Shown piece after piece: positions 1 through 8,124 of a DNA stretch of 64,000 nucleotides. How positions within the stretch are numbered: the stretch's first letter is position 1; every line of letters begins with the position of its first letter. The stretch is taken from NCBI RefSeq assembly GCF_014205295.1, contig NZ_JACHNF010000001.1, forward strand, positions 1,240,001-1,304,000. The letters are read 5' to 3'. The notes beneath the pieces are model-generated. The model was not told the origin of the DNA, searched no databases, and was given only the letters and a program-made list of their open reading frames with translations. The DNA is from Kribbella solani. GTDB lineage: Bacteria; Actinomycetota; Actinomycetes; Propionibacteriales; Kribbellaceae. The translations under genes were made by a program, and so were the position numbers.

Positions 1-1
1 G

Positions 2-550
2 CCGGAGTGGCCGCGGCGCGTCCGGCTGCTGCAGGCGGACATCGTGTCGCGCACTTCGCGGCTCAGCGAACACGGCTGGTCGGGCGTACTCAACGGGCTC
101 GGCCAGGACGTGCGTTGGCTGGGCGACGGCCGGATTCAGGTCAACCGCTGGGACTATCCGGTGACCGATGTTCGTGGGGCAGACCTACTGTTCCTGGCCG
201 CGCACACCCAGCGGGTGAACGTGAGCTGGCGCCTGCCGGACCGGTTCGCGTTGGCGTACCCGGTGACCGGCATCTTCGCGACCACCGCGACCCCGGACGA
301 GCCCTTGGTGCAACTGCTCGGCCGGAACCGGGCGCACATTCTGGTCGCGGCCGCCCAGCCGGTCAGTACAACGTTGCTGGTGGCAACCACTGGCCTGTCG
401 CTCGCCACGGTCTCCGACCACCTGCGGGTACTCACCGACGCCGGTCTGCTGGAACGGCGTCGCTCCGGCCGGTCCGTCCTGTACTGGCAATCCGACACCG
501 GCCGCCGCGTGACGCGACGACCGGCGTCGAACCGCCCCGAGCCCCGTTGA
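2..550 (+). CDS. ArsR-family winged-helix regulator, 5' truncated by window edge
   Basis: The frame is open from base 2, so the true start lies before the window; about 182 residues are visible. The C-terminal part has a winged-helix pattern with a recognition helix around STTLLVATTGLSLATVSDHL, followed by the wing LLERRRSGRSVLYW. This is typical of ArsR-type repressors fused behind a longer N-terminal domain, as in actinobacterial DUF5937-type regulators. The 60-90 residues before the helix-turn-helix would be the sensor or dimer part. The arginine-rich tail after the wing is poorly conserved in such proteins. It converges on the GH3 gene. The effector and target are unknown; the fold assignment is fairly secure. 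Confidence 0.7.
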   Translation, partial: PEWPRRVRLLQADIVSRTSRLSEHGWSGVLNGLGQDVRWLGDGRIQVNRWDYPVTDVRGADLLFLAAHTQRVNVSWRLPDRFALAYPVTGIFATTATPDEPLVQLLGRNRAHILVAAAQPVSTTLLVATTGLSLATVSDHLRVLTDAGLLERRRSGRSVLYWQSDTGRRVTRRPASNRPEPR

Positions 551-568
551 GCTCGTGCGGCCGGGCAG

Positions 569-2986
569 CTAACGAACCTGCAGCTCCGTGGAGAGCGGCA
601 GGTCCGAAACCGACGAGCCGGCTCGGATCGTGAAGGCACCGGGCTCGGTTGCCCAGCCCGTGCTGTCCCAGTGTTCGAAGGTGCGCTGGTGCAGGTTGAC
701 CGTGATCTCGCGGGCCTGACCGGCGTCCAGGCGGACGACGGCGAACCCGGCGAGCCAGCGCACCGGCCGGTCGATCGCGGTTTCGGAGCGTTCGGCGTAC
801 ACCTGGACGACGTGCTTTCCGGCCCGCTCGCCGGTGTTGCGGACGGTCAGTGCGACCGACGACGGATCGTTGGCGCGCAGGTCGGACAGCTCCCACGTCG
901 TGTACCCGAGACCGTGGCCGAACTCGTACGCCGGTTCGGTGCCGGCTTTCAGCCAAGCGCGGTAGCCGATGTGTACGCCCTCGTCGTACCGGACGACACC
1001 GTCCTTCGGGGTGACGTCGATGACCGGCACGTCGGCCTCGTCGCGCGGCCAGGTGGTCGGCAGGCGGCCGCCTGGTTCGGTCCTTCCTAGCAGTACGTCG
1101 GCGAGCGCGTTGCCGTACTCCTGGCCGCCGAAGTACGTCGCGAGGACGGCCTGGACGTCGTCACGCCAGGGGAGCAGCACCGGCGAGCCGGCGTTCACCA
1201 CGACGACCGTACGCGGATTGGCGGCGGCGACAGCGCGGACGAGCTCGTCCTGACGGCCGGGCAGCGCGAGCGAAGTGCGGTCGTAGCCTTCGGACTCGAC
1301 CCTCGAGTTGGTGCCGACGACAACCACTGCCACGTCGGCGGCCCGGGCGGCCGCGACCGCCTCGTCGATCAGGGTCTGTGGATCGTCGTCGGCGGGCTCG
1401 ACCCCGACCGTGAGGCCGACGACGCCACCCAGACCGCCCTCGGCTTTCGGCGGCTCGAGCTGAATCCGGACGTCGATCGGCTGCCCGGCGGTGACGGTCA
1501 GCGGAGCGGCGATCGACGGCGGGGACAGCAGCGCGGCGCCCAGGTCCGTACCGACCGGGACCGCGACGTCCTCGCGGAGCAACTCGCCGTCGGCGAAGAT
1601 CCGGCCCCGGCCGACCGACGCGAACCCGAGCTGGACGGCGCCCGACTCGGCCGGCGTCCAGGTGGTGTGGAACTCCAGCACGGCGGTCTCGCCGGTCGGC
1701 GCGCTCGTGCCGAGGTAGACCAGGGCGCTCGCGAAGCGGTCCTCGGCGAACAGCTCGGTGCCGTCGGCGGCGAGGAAGCGTACGCGGGCGCCGGGCTCGC
1801 CGGACGCCGGGTTGGTCATCGTGCTGAGAGGAAGCTCGGCGACGCCCTGCTGGACCACCGCGCCGAGCGAATAGGTGACCTCCGCGTTCGGCAGCGCGGC
1901 GCGGATGCCGTCGAGCGGCGACACGACCGATTTCGGGACGACGGTCGCGCTGCCGCCGCCTTGGGTACGGGCGTCGCGGGCGTTGTGCCCGATGACCGCG
2001 ACCCGCTGCAGGGCGGCGGCCTGCCAGGGCAGCTCGTTCTCGTTGCGGACCAGGACGGTGCCTTCGGCGGCAGCCGTACGCGCGAACGCGATGCCGTCGA
2101 CCTGCTGGGTGGGCGGCTTTTCGTACCCTTCGAGGGCGCCGACGCGGGCGGCGAGCGCGAGGATGCGGCGGACCTTGCGGTCGATCGCCTCCTCCTTCAC
2201 CTCACCGGCGCGGACCGCCTCGACCAGCGCGTCGCCCCAGGCGCCGATCGGGCCGGGCATCGCGAGATCCTGCGAGTACTTGGCGCTCTCGACGCTGCGG
2301 ACCGCGGTCCAGTCGCTCACCACGACCCCGTCGAAACCCCAATCGGTGTTCAGCGGGGTCTCCAGCAGGTCGTTCTCGGAGGCGGTCGCGCCGTTGACCG
2401 AGTTGTACGCGCTCATCACCAGCCAGGCCTTCGACTCGGTGACCGCCTGCTCGAACGCGAGCAGGTACACCTCGCGGAGCGTGCGCTCGTCGACCACCAC
2501 GTTCGCGGTGAAGCGGTCGGTCTCGAAATCGTTCGCCACGTAGTGCTTCGGGGTGGCGCCGACGCCGAGCTCCTGGACACCGGCCACGTACGCGGCGGCG
2601 AGGCCGGCGGTCAGGATTGGGTCCTCGCTGAATGCCTCGAAGTGCCGGCCGCCGAGCGGGGAGCGATGCAGGTTGATGGTCGGGCCGAGCACGACGTCGA
2701 CGTTCTTCCGGCGGGCCTCCCGCGCGGACACCACGCCGTACCGGTGCGCGACGGCGAGGTCCCAGGAGGACGACAGCGCGGTCGCGGACGGGAGGTTGAG
2801 CGACGGGTCGCGCTCGTCCCAGACCGCGCCGCGGACACCGCTCGGCCCGTCCGACAGCACCATCGAGCGCAGCCCGATCGACGGCAGCGGGTGGGTCGAC
2901 CAGAAGTCCTGGCCGGTCAGAACCCGGACCTTCTCCGCCAGGGAGAGCCGGCCGAGCAGGTCGTCGAAATCCGTCACGGCGTTCAT
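569..2986 (-). CDS. glycoside hydrolase family 3 beta-glucosidase-like enzyme
   Basis: This 805-residue protein has the full GH3 multi-domain order. The N-terminal TIM-barrel carries KHYVAND (147-153) and the nucleophile motif VVSDW with Asp225. The alpha/beta sandwich domain follows, with a PA14-like insertion at roughly 360-520, and a C-terminal fibronectin-III-like domain covers roughly 690-800. No signal peptide is seen at the N-terminus (MNAVTDFDDLLGRLSLAEK), so it is probably cytoplasmic and acts on imported oligosaccharides; beta-glucosidase or a related exo-activity is expected from the family. It is divergent from a TetR gene with only 46 bases between the starts, which suggests local control. 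The exact sugar specificity cannot be read from sequence. Confidence 0.93.
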   Translation of the reverse strand: MNAVTDFDDLLGRLSLAEKVRVLTGQDFWSTHPLPSIGLRSMVLSDGPSGVRGAVWDERDPSLNLPSATALSSSWDLAVAHRYGVVSAREARRKNVDVVLGPTINLHRSPLGGRHFEAFSEDPILTAGLAAAYVAGVQELGVGATPKHYVANDFETDRFTANVVVDERTLREVYLLAFEQAVTESKAWLVMSAYNSVNGATASENDLLETPLNTDWGFDGVVVSDWTAVRSVESAKYSQDLAMPGPIGAWGDALVEAVRAGEVKEEAIDRKVRRILALAARVGALEGYEKPPTQQVDGIAFARTAAAEGTVLVRNENELPWQAAALQRVAVIGHNARDARTQGGGSATVVPKSVVSPLDGIRAALPNAEVTYSLGAVVQQGVAELPLSTMTNPASGEPGARVRFLAADGTELFAEDRFASALVYLGTSAPTGETAVLEFHTTWTPAESGAVQLGFASVGRGRIFADGELLREDVAVPVGTDLGAALLSPPSIAAPLTVTAGQPIDVRIQLEPPKAEGGLGGVVGLTVGVEPADDDPQTLIDEAVAAARAADVAVVVVGTNSRVESEGYDRTSLALPGRQDELVRAVAAANPRTVVVVNAGSPVLLPWRDDVQAVLATYFGGQEYGNALADVLLGRTEPGGRLPTTWPRDEADVPVIDVTPKDGVVRYDEGVHIGYRAWLKAGTEPAYEFGHGLGYTTWELSDLRANDPSSVALTVRNTGERAGKHVVQVYAERSETAIDRPVRWLAGFAVVRLDAGQAREITVNLHQRTFEHWDSTGWATEPGAFTIRAGSSVSDLPLSTELQVR

Positions 2987-2987
2987 G

Positions 2988-3010
2988 CCGAAAACTGTAC
3001 GACCGAAAAC
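2988..3010. promoter_or_regulatory. direct repeat in GH3/TetR divergent promoter
   Basis: The octamer CCGAAAAC occurs at 2988-2995 and again at 3003-3010, a 15-base period, in the 46-base space between the divergent GH3 and TetR genes. It is a plausible binding site for the TetR product, but TetR sites are usually inverted rather than direct repeats, so the assignment is weak. Confidence 0.3.
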
Positions 3011-3032
3011 CGAGTGATGCTAGGTTTTGGAT

Positions 3033-3617
3033 ATGACGAGTTCCCGGGGTCCGTACGCGAAGGGGGTCGCGAAGCGCGCCGAACTGCTGCGGGCGGTGCT
3101 GGCGGTGATCGCGCGGCACGGGTACCGGAAGACGTCGACGCGCGAGCTGGCCGCGGCGGCCGGGCTGAGCGAGGCCGGGATGCTGCACTACTTCGGGTCC
3201 AAGGAGAAGCTGTTCGAGGCGGTGCTCCGGGCGCGGGACGAGGCCGACCTGGAGCGGTTCGACGTCGACGATTCGATCGAGGGGCTGGCGGTGGTGATCC
3301 GGCACAACCGGACGGTGCCTGGGCTGGTCCAGCTGTACTCCACGTTCTCCGCCGAGGCCGGTGACCCCGAGCATCACGCGCACGACTTCTTCGTCGACCG
3401 CTACGCGCACCTGCGCGCCGCGCTCGCCGACGCCGTACGCGCCCGGCAGGCCGCCGGCACCTTCACCCCGACCGCCGACCCCGATGCCATCGCCACCCTC
3501 CTGATAGCCGTCTCCGACGGCCTCCAGATCCAGTCCCAGTACAACCTCACCACCAACCCAGGCGACCTCTTCGACCACCTCCTAACCCTCCTGACCACCC
3601 CACCGCGCAATAGTTGA
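3033..3617 (+). CDS. TetR/AcrR-family transcriptional regulator
   Basis: A 194-residue one-domain repressor. The N-terminal helix-turn-helix spans about residues 12-58, with the TetR hallmark TSTRELAAAAGLSEAGMLHY followed by FGSKEKLF. The C-terminal helical ligand domain is of usual length and ends with a TetR_C-like dimer helix. I chose the ATG at 3033; a TTG at 3027 is in frame, but a TAGGTT hexamer six bases before the ATG looks like a -10 box, which would give a leaderless or nearly leaderless transcript. It is divergent from the GH3 gene and probably represses it, and its stop is four bases from the next start, so it likely forms an operon with the CPBP protease. Confidence 0.9.
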   Translation: MTSSRGPYAKGVAKRAELLRAVLAVIARHGYRKTSTRELAAAAGLSEAGMLHYFGSKEKLFEAVLRARDEADLERFDVDDSIEGLAVVIRHNRTVPGLVQLYSTFSAEAGDPEHHAHDFFVDRYAHLRAALADAVRARQAAGTFTPTADPDAIATLLIAVSDGLQIQSQYNLTTNPGDLFDHLLTLLTTPPRNS

Positions 3618-3620
3618 CCC

Positions 3621-4439
3621 ATGAGCACTCCTGCTGAACCACCCACCGCAGCGGGTGGTTCGGTGCCGCCGCCTGCTCCGCTGGACGGCGCCGCCTCGCG
3701 GGCGCTCGGTCGGGAAGTTTGGTTGGTGTTTGCTCTGTCTTTGGGGGCTTCAGGGGTTGCCGCGGTTATCTCGTTTACTGGGGTGCTGACCTCCTCCAAG
3801 CCGATCAGCGGGCAGACGGCCGTGATCGTCGGGTCCCGGGCGCCGGGGCGGCCCTGGCTGGATCTGGCGTGGCAGTTGTTCGCGGTGGTGACGGCGCTGG
3901 TGCCGGTCGCGCTGGTCGGGCATTTTCTGGTCCGCGGGCAGGAGTCCTTCCGGAGCATCGGGTTCGACCTGAGGGACCGGCTGCGGGACCTCGGGCGCGG
4001 CACGGGGATCGCGGCCGTGATCGGCGGCGCCGGACTGCTGTTCTATCTCGGCGCCCACGCGACCGGTACGAACCTGACCGTCGACCCGTCCCAGCTCCCC
4101 GACTACTGGTGGCGGATCCCGATCCTGGTCCTGGTCTCGGCGCAGAACGCGATCCTCGAAGAAGTCATCGTCCTCGGCTACCTGAACCACCGCCTGGACC
4201 AGCTCGGCTGGTCGGTCCGCCAGGCCACCGCGACGAGCGCCCTGGTACGCGGTTCGTACCACCTCTACCAGGGTCTCGGCGGCTTCTTCGGCAACGTGAT
4301 CATGGGCGTGATCTTCACCTACCTGTACCGCCGCTGGGGCCGGATCATGCCGCTGGTGGTCGCGCACACGCTGATCGACATCGGCGCGCTGATCGGCGCC
4401 ACGTACCTGCTCGGGAAGGTTTCCTGGCTGCCGGGCTGA
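3621..4439 (+). CDS. CPBP-family intramembrane metalloprotease
   Basis: This 272-residue membrane protein has several hydrophobic segments (about 35-55, 85-105, 128-147, 165-178, 222-237, 243-262). The CPBP/Abi motifs are present in order: the glutamate pair Glu180-Glu181 in ILEEVIVLGYLNHR, His214 in VRGSYHLYQG, and His249 in VVAHTLID. These residues form the zinc/catalytic site in CAAX-protease and bacteriocin-processing proteins. The first motif lacks the usual arginine of EExxxR, having leucine instead, so activity is likely but not assured. The start follows the TetR stop by three bases. A role in prenyl-protein cleavage or peptide immunity is known for the family only; nothing nearby fixes the substrate. 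Confidence 0.85.
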   Translation: MSTPAEPPTAAGGSVPPPAPLDGAASRALGREVWLVFALSLGASGVAAVISFTGVLTSSKPISGQTAVIVGSRAPGRPWLDLAWQLFAVVTALVPVALVGHFLVRGQESFRSIGFDLRDRLRDLGRGTGIAAVIGGAGLLFYLGAHATGTNLTVDPSQLPDYWWRIPILVLVSAQNAILEEVIVLGYLNHRLDQLGWSVRQATATSALVRGSYHLYQGLGGFFGNVIMGVIFTYLYRRWGRIMPLVVAHTLIDIGALIGATYLLGKVSWLPG

Positions 4440-4516
4440 GAACTTCCTGAGAAAGTGTTTACATCCTGAGACGACTGACACGTAACCGATCGGCCCCGGA
4501 ACGGGTTGAGGGTGTC

Positions 4517-4888
4517 GTGACAGTCAACGGGGAAATCACGAATCCGCCAGAAATCGATGCCGGGCTGGCCGCCGCCGCGCTGGCCGTGTTCGCGCATCGG
4601 CACGAGGTGGTCCATCTGCTGTACGCCGCCACCGACGAGCCGGACGCCCTGGCCCGGATCGGTGGCCTGCTCCGGGTCGACGAGGCGACCATCACCCGCG
4701 TACTCGACCAGCCGCTGCGCTGGATGCTGCCGCAGTTCCGGAGCGAGCTGGAAACGATCGCCGCCATGCCCGCCCCACCGACCGCCGGCACCGCCCCGGC
4801 GCCCGCGCAATCCGCGGCGGACAGCACGCCGGACGAGCCCACGGACGCGGCGGACAACCTGGAATCGGCATCCGCCCGGACCAACTGA
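4517..4888 (+). CDS. small protein resembling the GyrA/ParC coiled-coil region
   Basis: A 123-residue protein starting at GTG 4517. Residues 17-75 (for example HRHEVVHLLYAATDEPDALA and VDEATITRVLDQPLRWMLPQ) resemble the long-helix region of DNA gyrase subunit A, where IDEVIALIR, a GLM..L segment and the AILxMxLRRLxxLE helix occur in the same order. The catalytic tyrosine domain and the beta-pinwheel are absent. The last 40 residues are low-complexity Ala/Pro/Thr/Asp. It could be a degenerate paralogue or a gyrase-interacting protein; I infer no activity. The gap upstream (4440-4516) may hold its promoter. Confidence 0.6.
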   Translation: MTVNGEITNPPEIDAGLAAAALAVFAHRHEVVHLLYAATDEPDALARIGGLLRVDEATITRVLDQPLRWMLPQFRSELETIAAMPAPPTAGTAPAPAQSAADSTPDEPTDAADNLESASARTN

Positions 4889-4909
4889 CCCGGCCGCTAG
4901 GGTGGAGCG

Positions 4910-5431
4910 GTGCGTACGTATGGGCGGGACATCCTGGACATCGCCGACGAGCTGACCACGGCGTACGTGGAGGTGTTCACCGGCCCGCCGTTCGAGCATC
5001 GTGATCGCGCGCAAACCGGCGCCGCGTTCCGTACCCGACTGGAAACCGATGCCGCGCGGGACGGTTTCCAGGCCTGGGTCGAACGCTCGGACGACGGGCA
5101 GATCGCCGGGTTCCTGACCGGATGGACGACGCCCGCGCCGTTCCGCACCGACCGGGCGTACGGCAGCGTGCTCGACCGGATCGGCCCGGAACAGGTCGAG
5201 GAGCTCCTGATCGGTGCGTTCGAGGTGGACGAACTCGGCGTACTCCCGCCGGCCCGCGGCACCGGGCTGGCCCGCCGGCTGCTCGAAACCGCCACCCGCG
5301 ACCGGTCCCGCGCCTGGCTGCTGGCGTGGAACCAGAACCACGACGCGCTCGCGTTCTACCGCCACCTCGGCTGGCACGAGCCCGAGGTCCGCGGCCCCGA
5401 ACACGACATCGTCGTCTTCACCACCACCTGA
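4910..5431 (+). CDS. GNAT-family N-acetyltransferase
   Basis: A 173-residue protein starting at GTG 4910, 21 bases after the preceding stop. The GNAT acetyl-CoA loop is visible as LGVLPPARGTGLARRLLETA (about residues 105-124), followed by the beta-bulge strand RAWLLAWNQNHDALAFYRHL and GWHEPEVRGPEHDIVVF, which match motifs A and B. The acceptor could be a small molecule or a protein N-terminus and cannot be told from sequence. It converges on the amidohydrolase at 5435 with three bases between the stops. Confidence 0.85.
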   Translation: MRTYGRDILDIADELTTAYVEVFTGPPFEHRDRAQTGAAFRTRLETDAARDGFQAWVERSDDGQIAGFLTGWTTPAPFRTDRAYGSVLDRIGPEQVEELLIGAFEVDELGVLPPARGTGLARRLLETATRDRSRAWLLAWNQNHDALAFYRHLGWHEPEVRGPEHDIVVFTTT

Positions 5432-5434
5432 CCC

Positions 5435-6166
5435 TCAGATCCCGAAGAGTGCCTGCGCATTGAGGTGCATGATCGCCTCGTGCTCCGCCGGGGTCAGCTC
5501 CGCGGCCTCGAACGCTCCGAGCGCGACCGAGGGATCGATCAGCGTCGCGTCGGTGCCGAACATCAACCGGTCCGGCCCGATCCGATCGAGCACCCAGCGA
5601 ATCCGGTTCGCCTCCGGCGCGGACCAGCACGGTTCGAACCAGATCCGGTCCGACCGGTCCGCCGCCTCCGGTACGCGCGGCCACCCCGACGCGCCCATGT
5701 GACCGGCCAGCACCCGCGCTCCCGGCACCCGCGCCGCCACGTCGGCAAGGTCGACGACGGTGTCACCCCAGGTGTGTACGAGCGTGGGCAGACCGTATTC
5801 CGTGGTCAGCTCGATCGCCGCTTGCATGGCCGGCGTACTGATCGGCGTCCGGCTGTACTCACTGTGGATCTTCGCGCCGACCCACCGGCTCCGGCCCTCG
5901 CCCGCGAGCAGTTCGTCGAGGTCGGCGCGGGCCGCGTCCAGCCGGCGCGGGTCGACGACGAGCATGCCGCGCAGCCGTGGGTCCGCGGGCAGTTGCTCGG
6001 CGAGCGAGCGGTTGCCGGCCGGCGCGTCGTACACGATGGCCTCGATCGCGGAGACGAGCTGGAGGTCGATCCCGAACCGGTCCATCCCGTCGCGGTTGAC
6101 GCCGATGCTCGCGACGTCCATCGAGAAGAACCACGGGCCCCAGTGGGCGTGGACGTCGATCAGCAT
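5435..6166 (-). CDS. amidohydrolase (TIM-barrel, canonical metal site)
   Basis: A 243-residue amidohydrolase_2-type protein. It begins MLIDVHAHWG, giving the HxH pair His6/His8, and has conserved TIM-barrel elements such as GAKIHSEY, LVHTWGD, VLAGHMGASG and LMFGTDATL, whose Asp is the usual catalytic residue. The ATG at 6166 has a good GGAG ribosome site. A longer open frame to 6286 overlaps the upstream gene and lacks homology. The start overlaps the stop of the upstream degenerate homologue by seven bases, so translation is coupled. It is the last gene of the minus-strand operon 10062-5435. Hydrolysis or decarboxylation of a small organic substrate is likely. Confidence 0.88.
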   Translation of the reverse strand: MLIDVHAHWGPWFFSMDVASIGVNRDGMDRFGIDLQLVSAIEAIVYDAPAGNRSLAEQLPADPRLRGMLVVDPRRLDAARADLDELLAGEGRSRWVGAKIHSEYSRTPISTPAMQAAIELTTEYGLPTLVHTWGDTVVDLADVAARVPGARVLAGHMGASGWPRVPEAADRSDRIWFEPCWSAPEANRIRWVLDRIGPDRLMFGTDATLIDPSVALGAFEAAELTPAEHEAIMHLNAQALFGI

Positions 6167-6888
6167 GACGGCTCCAGGAGAGTGGTGAGACTGCGGCTGC
6201 CGGCCTGGGCGATCTCGTCCGGGCTGAGCTTGGCGGACAGCAACCGGCGGAGCACCGAGCGGGTCTCGTGGAACGGCGTCCGGCACCCGAGGACGAGTCG
6301 CTCGGCGCCGACCTCGGCGGCGACGATCTCCAGTGAGTCCGGGCCGGTGAGCATCCGGGTGGAGGTGTGGAACCCGGGCTCGGATCGCGCCATCACGACG
6401 AAGTCGCCGAGGTAGTAGAAGTGCGTGTCCAGGAACACCACCCGCGCCCCGAGATCGCGCAGCGCGGGCCCGATCGTGCGGACGTCACCCTCGGTGAAGA
6501 TCGTCAGCCCGGCATCGACCAGGAGTCGCACGACGTGACCGAACGCCGGGTAGACCGGCTCCACGTGCTGCGCGGTCGGCGCCAGCCGGACGGCGCGCGG
6601 CGGGGCGTCGCTCGCCATTTGCCGCTCCAGCTCCTTCTCCGCGCCGAGCGGGTCACGCAGGTCGAGCACCGGGCACGCGGTCCACCCGTTGCCTTCAGCA
6701 ACTTTCGCGGCTTCGTCGTTCCCGGACGGTACGTCGAAGTGCACCGCCCGCAGCGCCGACACGACCCCGCCGGAGATCCCGCCCGCGGCGAACACCTCCC
6801 GCACCCGCTCCGGTTCACCCCAGCGCCCGGTCGTCACGTCGTGCCCGACCAGAATGTCGCAGTCGAGCAGCACCGGCTCCGTACTCAT
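6160..6888 (-). CDS. degenerate amidohydrolase-like protein, partner of the canonical one
   Basis: A 242-residue protein with amidohydrolase_2 layout but altered metal positions. The N-terminal HxH is replaced by LLDCDILVGHD, and the final Asp motif (FGxDxP in relatives) reads LGCRTPFH. The body keeps the barrel strands, for example RVVFLDTHFYYLGDFVVMA and RLVLGCR. The ATG at 6888 overlaps the aminotransferase stop as ATGA, and its own stop overlaps the next start. A partner subunit or a binding protein is more likely than a classic metal hydrolase. The second amidohydrolase pair at 21413-22830 has the same canonical/degenerate arrangement. Confidence 0.75.
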   Translation of the reverse strand: MSTEPVLLDCDILVGHDVTTGRWGEPERVREVFAAGGISGGVVSALRAVHFDVPSGNDEAAKVAEGNGWTACPVLDLRDPLGAEKELERQMASDAPPRAVRLAPTAQHVEPVYPAFGHVVRLLVDAGLTIFTEGDVRTIGPALRDLGARVVFLDTHFYYLGDFVVMARSEPGFHTSTRMLTGPDSLEIVAAEVGAERLVLGCRTPFHETRSVLRRLLSAKLSPDEIAQAGSRSLTTLLEPSC

Positions 6889-8111
6889 GACGCCTCCAAA
6901 GCGCGGTGGACCTTCCGGATCGCGGTGACGATGTCGTCGACATCGCGATCGGAGTAGTTCTCGTTCCAGGGCAGGACGAGGAGACGGTTGTCGATCAGTT
7001 CCTCGGCGTTCGGGCAGAGACCAGGCGGGTACGACACGTCGCGCAGCGGGAACCCGGACTTGCCGTACGTGACGCGCTCCCGGACGGCCGGCGCGGCGTA
7101 CAGCGGGCTGGTCAGGTAGCCACCGTTCGCCGGAATGCCCTCGGCGGTGAGCGCGGCGGCCCACTCGCGCATGTCCCCGGCCGCTTCGGAAATGATCAGC
7201 GGGTACTGCCAGTACACGTGATCGTGCCCGTCCGGCGGCGCGGTCACGCCGGCCAGGTCCGCGATCGCGGCCGTCGCCCGTAGCGCGGCGGCGCGCCGGT
7301 CCTGCACCACGCCGCGGACGCGGTTCAGTTGGGCGCGCGTGACGGACGCGACCAGCTCGGTCATCCGGTAGTTCAGCGCGAGGAACAGGTACGTACGCTC
7401 ATCGGTGTCGCGCGGCCAGCCTTTGTCGGCGAACAACCGCATCCGCCGGGCGTGCTGGGCGTCGTCCGTGACCGTGAGTCCGCCGTCACCGGCGCTGATG
7501 TGCTTGGTCTGTTGCAGGCTGAAGCAACCGATGTGCCCGATCCGCCCGACGTACGTGTCGCCGACGGGCGCGAGGTACGCCTGGGCACAGTCCTCGATCA
7601 GCAGAATGCCGTGCTCGTCACACAGCGCACGCAGCTCCCGTACCGCGGCCGGCTTGCCGAAGAGGTGTACGACGATGACGGCCTTTGTCCGCGGCGTGAT
7701 CGCCGCCGCGACCGTCTCCGGTGTGAGGTTGCCGGTGATCGGATCGACGTCCGCGAACACCGGCACCGCGTTCTGCATCAGGATCGGGAAGACGGTACCC
7801 ATGTCGCTGATCGGCGTGGTGATGATCTCGTCGCCTGGCTCCGGGTTCACCGCGGCCACGGCCAAGTGCAGTGCGGCCGTACCGGAGCTGCACGCGACCG
7901 CGTACCCGGCGCCGAGCAGGCTCGCGAACTCCAGCTCCAGCGCGGGCACCTCGGTACCCCAGGTCGCCGACAGCATGCCGCTGCGGAGCACCCGCTCGAC
8001 CGCCTTGATCTCGTCGTCGCCGAACCGCCGGCCGCTGGCATCCATCACCGACGGCAGCGGATCGGTCCGGACCGGCGGGCCACCGTCCTTGGCGAGCTGA
8101 CTGTTGTCCAT
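6885..8111 (-). CDS. DegT/DnrJ/EryC1/StrS-family PLP aminotransferase
   Basis: A 408-residue fold-type-I PLP enzyme. It shows the phosphate-binding turn ACSSGTAALHLA (73-84), the cofactor Asp174 in LIEDCAQAY and the Schiff-base Lys203 in SLQQTKHISAGDGG, all in the spacing of the DegT/StrS family. These enzymes usually transaminate keto-sugars or cyclitols, and closely related AHBA/cyclitol aminotransferases share this form. It lies 13 bases after the beta-propeller gene, and its stop overlaps the next gene by four bases. Inositol-like or keto-sugar metabolism would fit the context, but the substrate is not proven. Confidence 0.9.
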   Translation of the reverse strand: MDNSQLAKDGGPPVRTDPLPSVMDASGRRFGDDEIKAVERVLRSGMLSATWGTEVPALELEFASLLGAGYAVACSSGTAALHLAVAAVNPEPGDEIITTPISDMGTVFPILMQNAVPVFADVDPITGNLTPETVAAAITPRTKAVIVVHLFGKPAAVRELRALCDEHGILLIEDCAQAYLAPVGDTYVGRIGHIGCFSLQQTKHISAGDGGLTVTDDAQHARRMRLFADKGWPRDTDERTYLFLALNYRMTELVASVTRAQLNRVRGVVQDRRAAALRATAAIADLAGVTAPPDGHDHVYWQYPLIISEAAGDMREWAAALTAEGIPANGGYLTSPLYAAPAVRERVTYGKSGFPLRDVSYPPGLCPNAEELIDNRLLVLPWNENYSDRDVDDIVTAIRKVHRALEAS

Positions 8112-8124
8112 TCCGGCAATCCCT

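Noticed and set aside
1667..3364. Long plus-strand frame crossing the GH3 gene and the TetR start.
   Set aside because: Antisense to GH3 for most of its length and overlapping the TetR gene in another frame; no motif.
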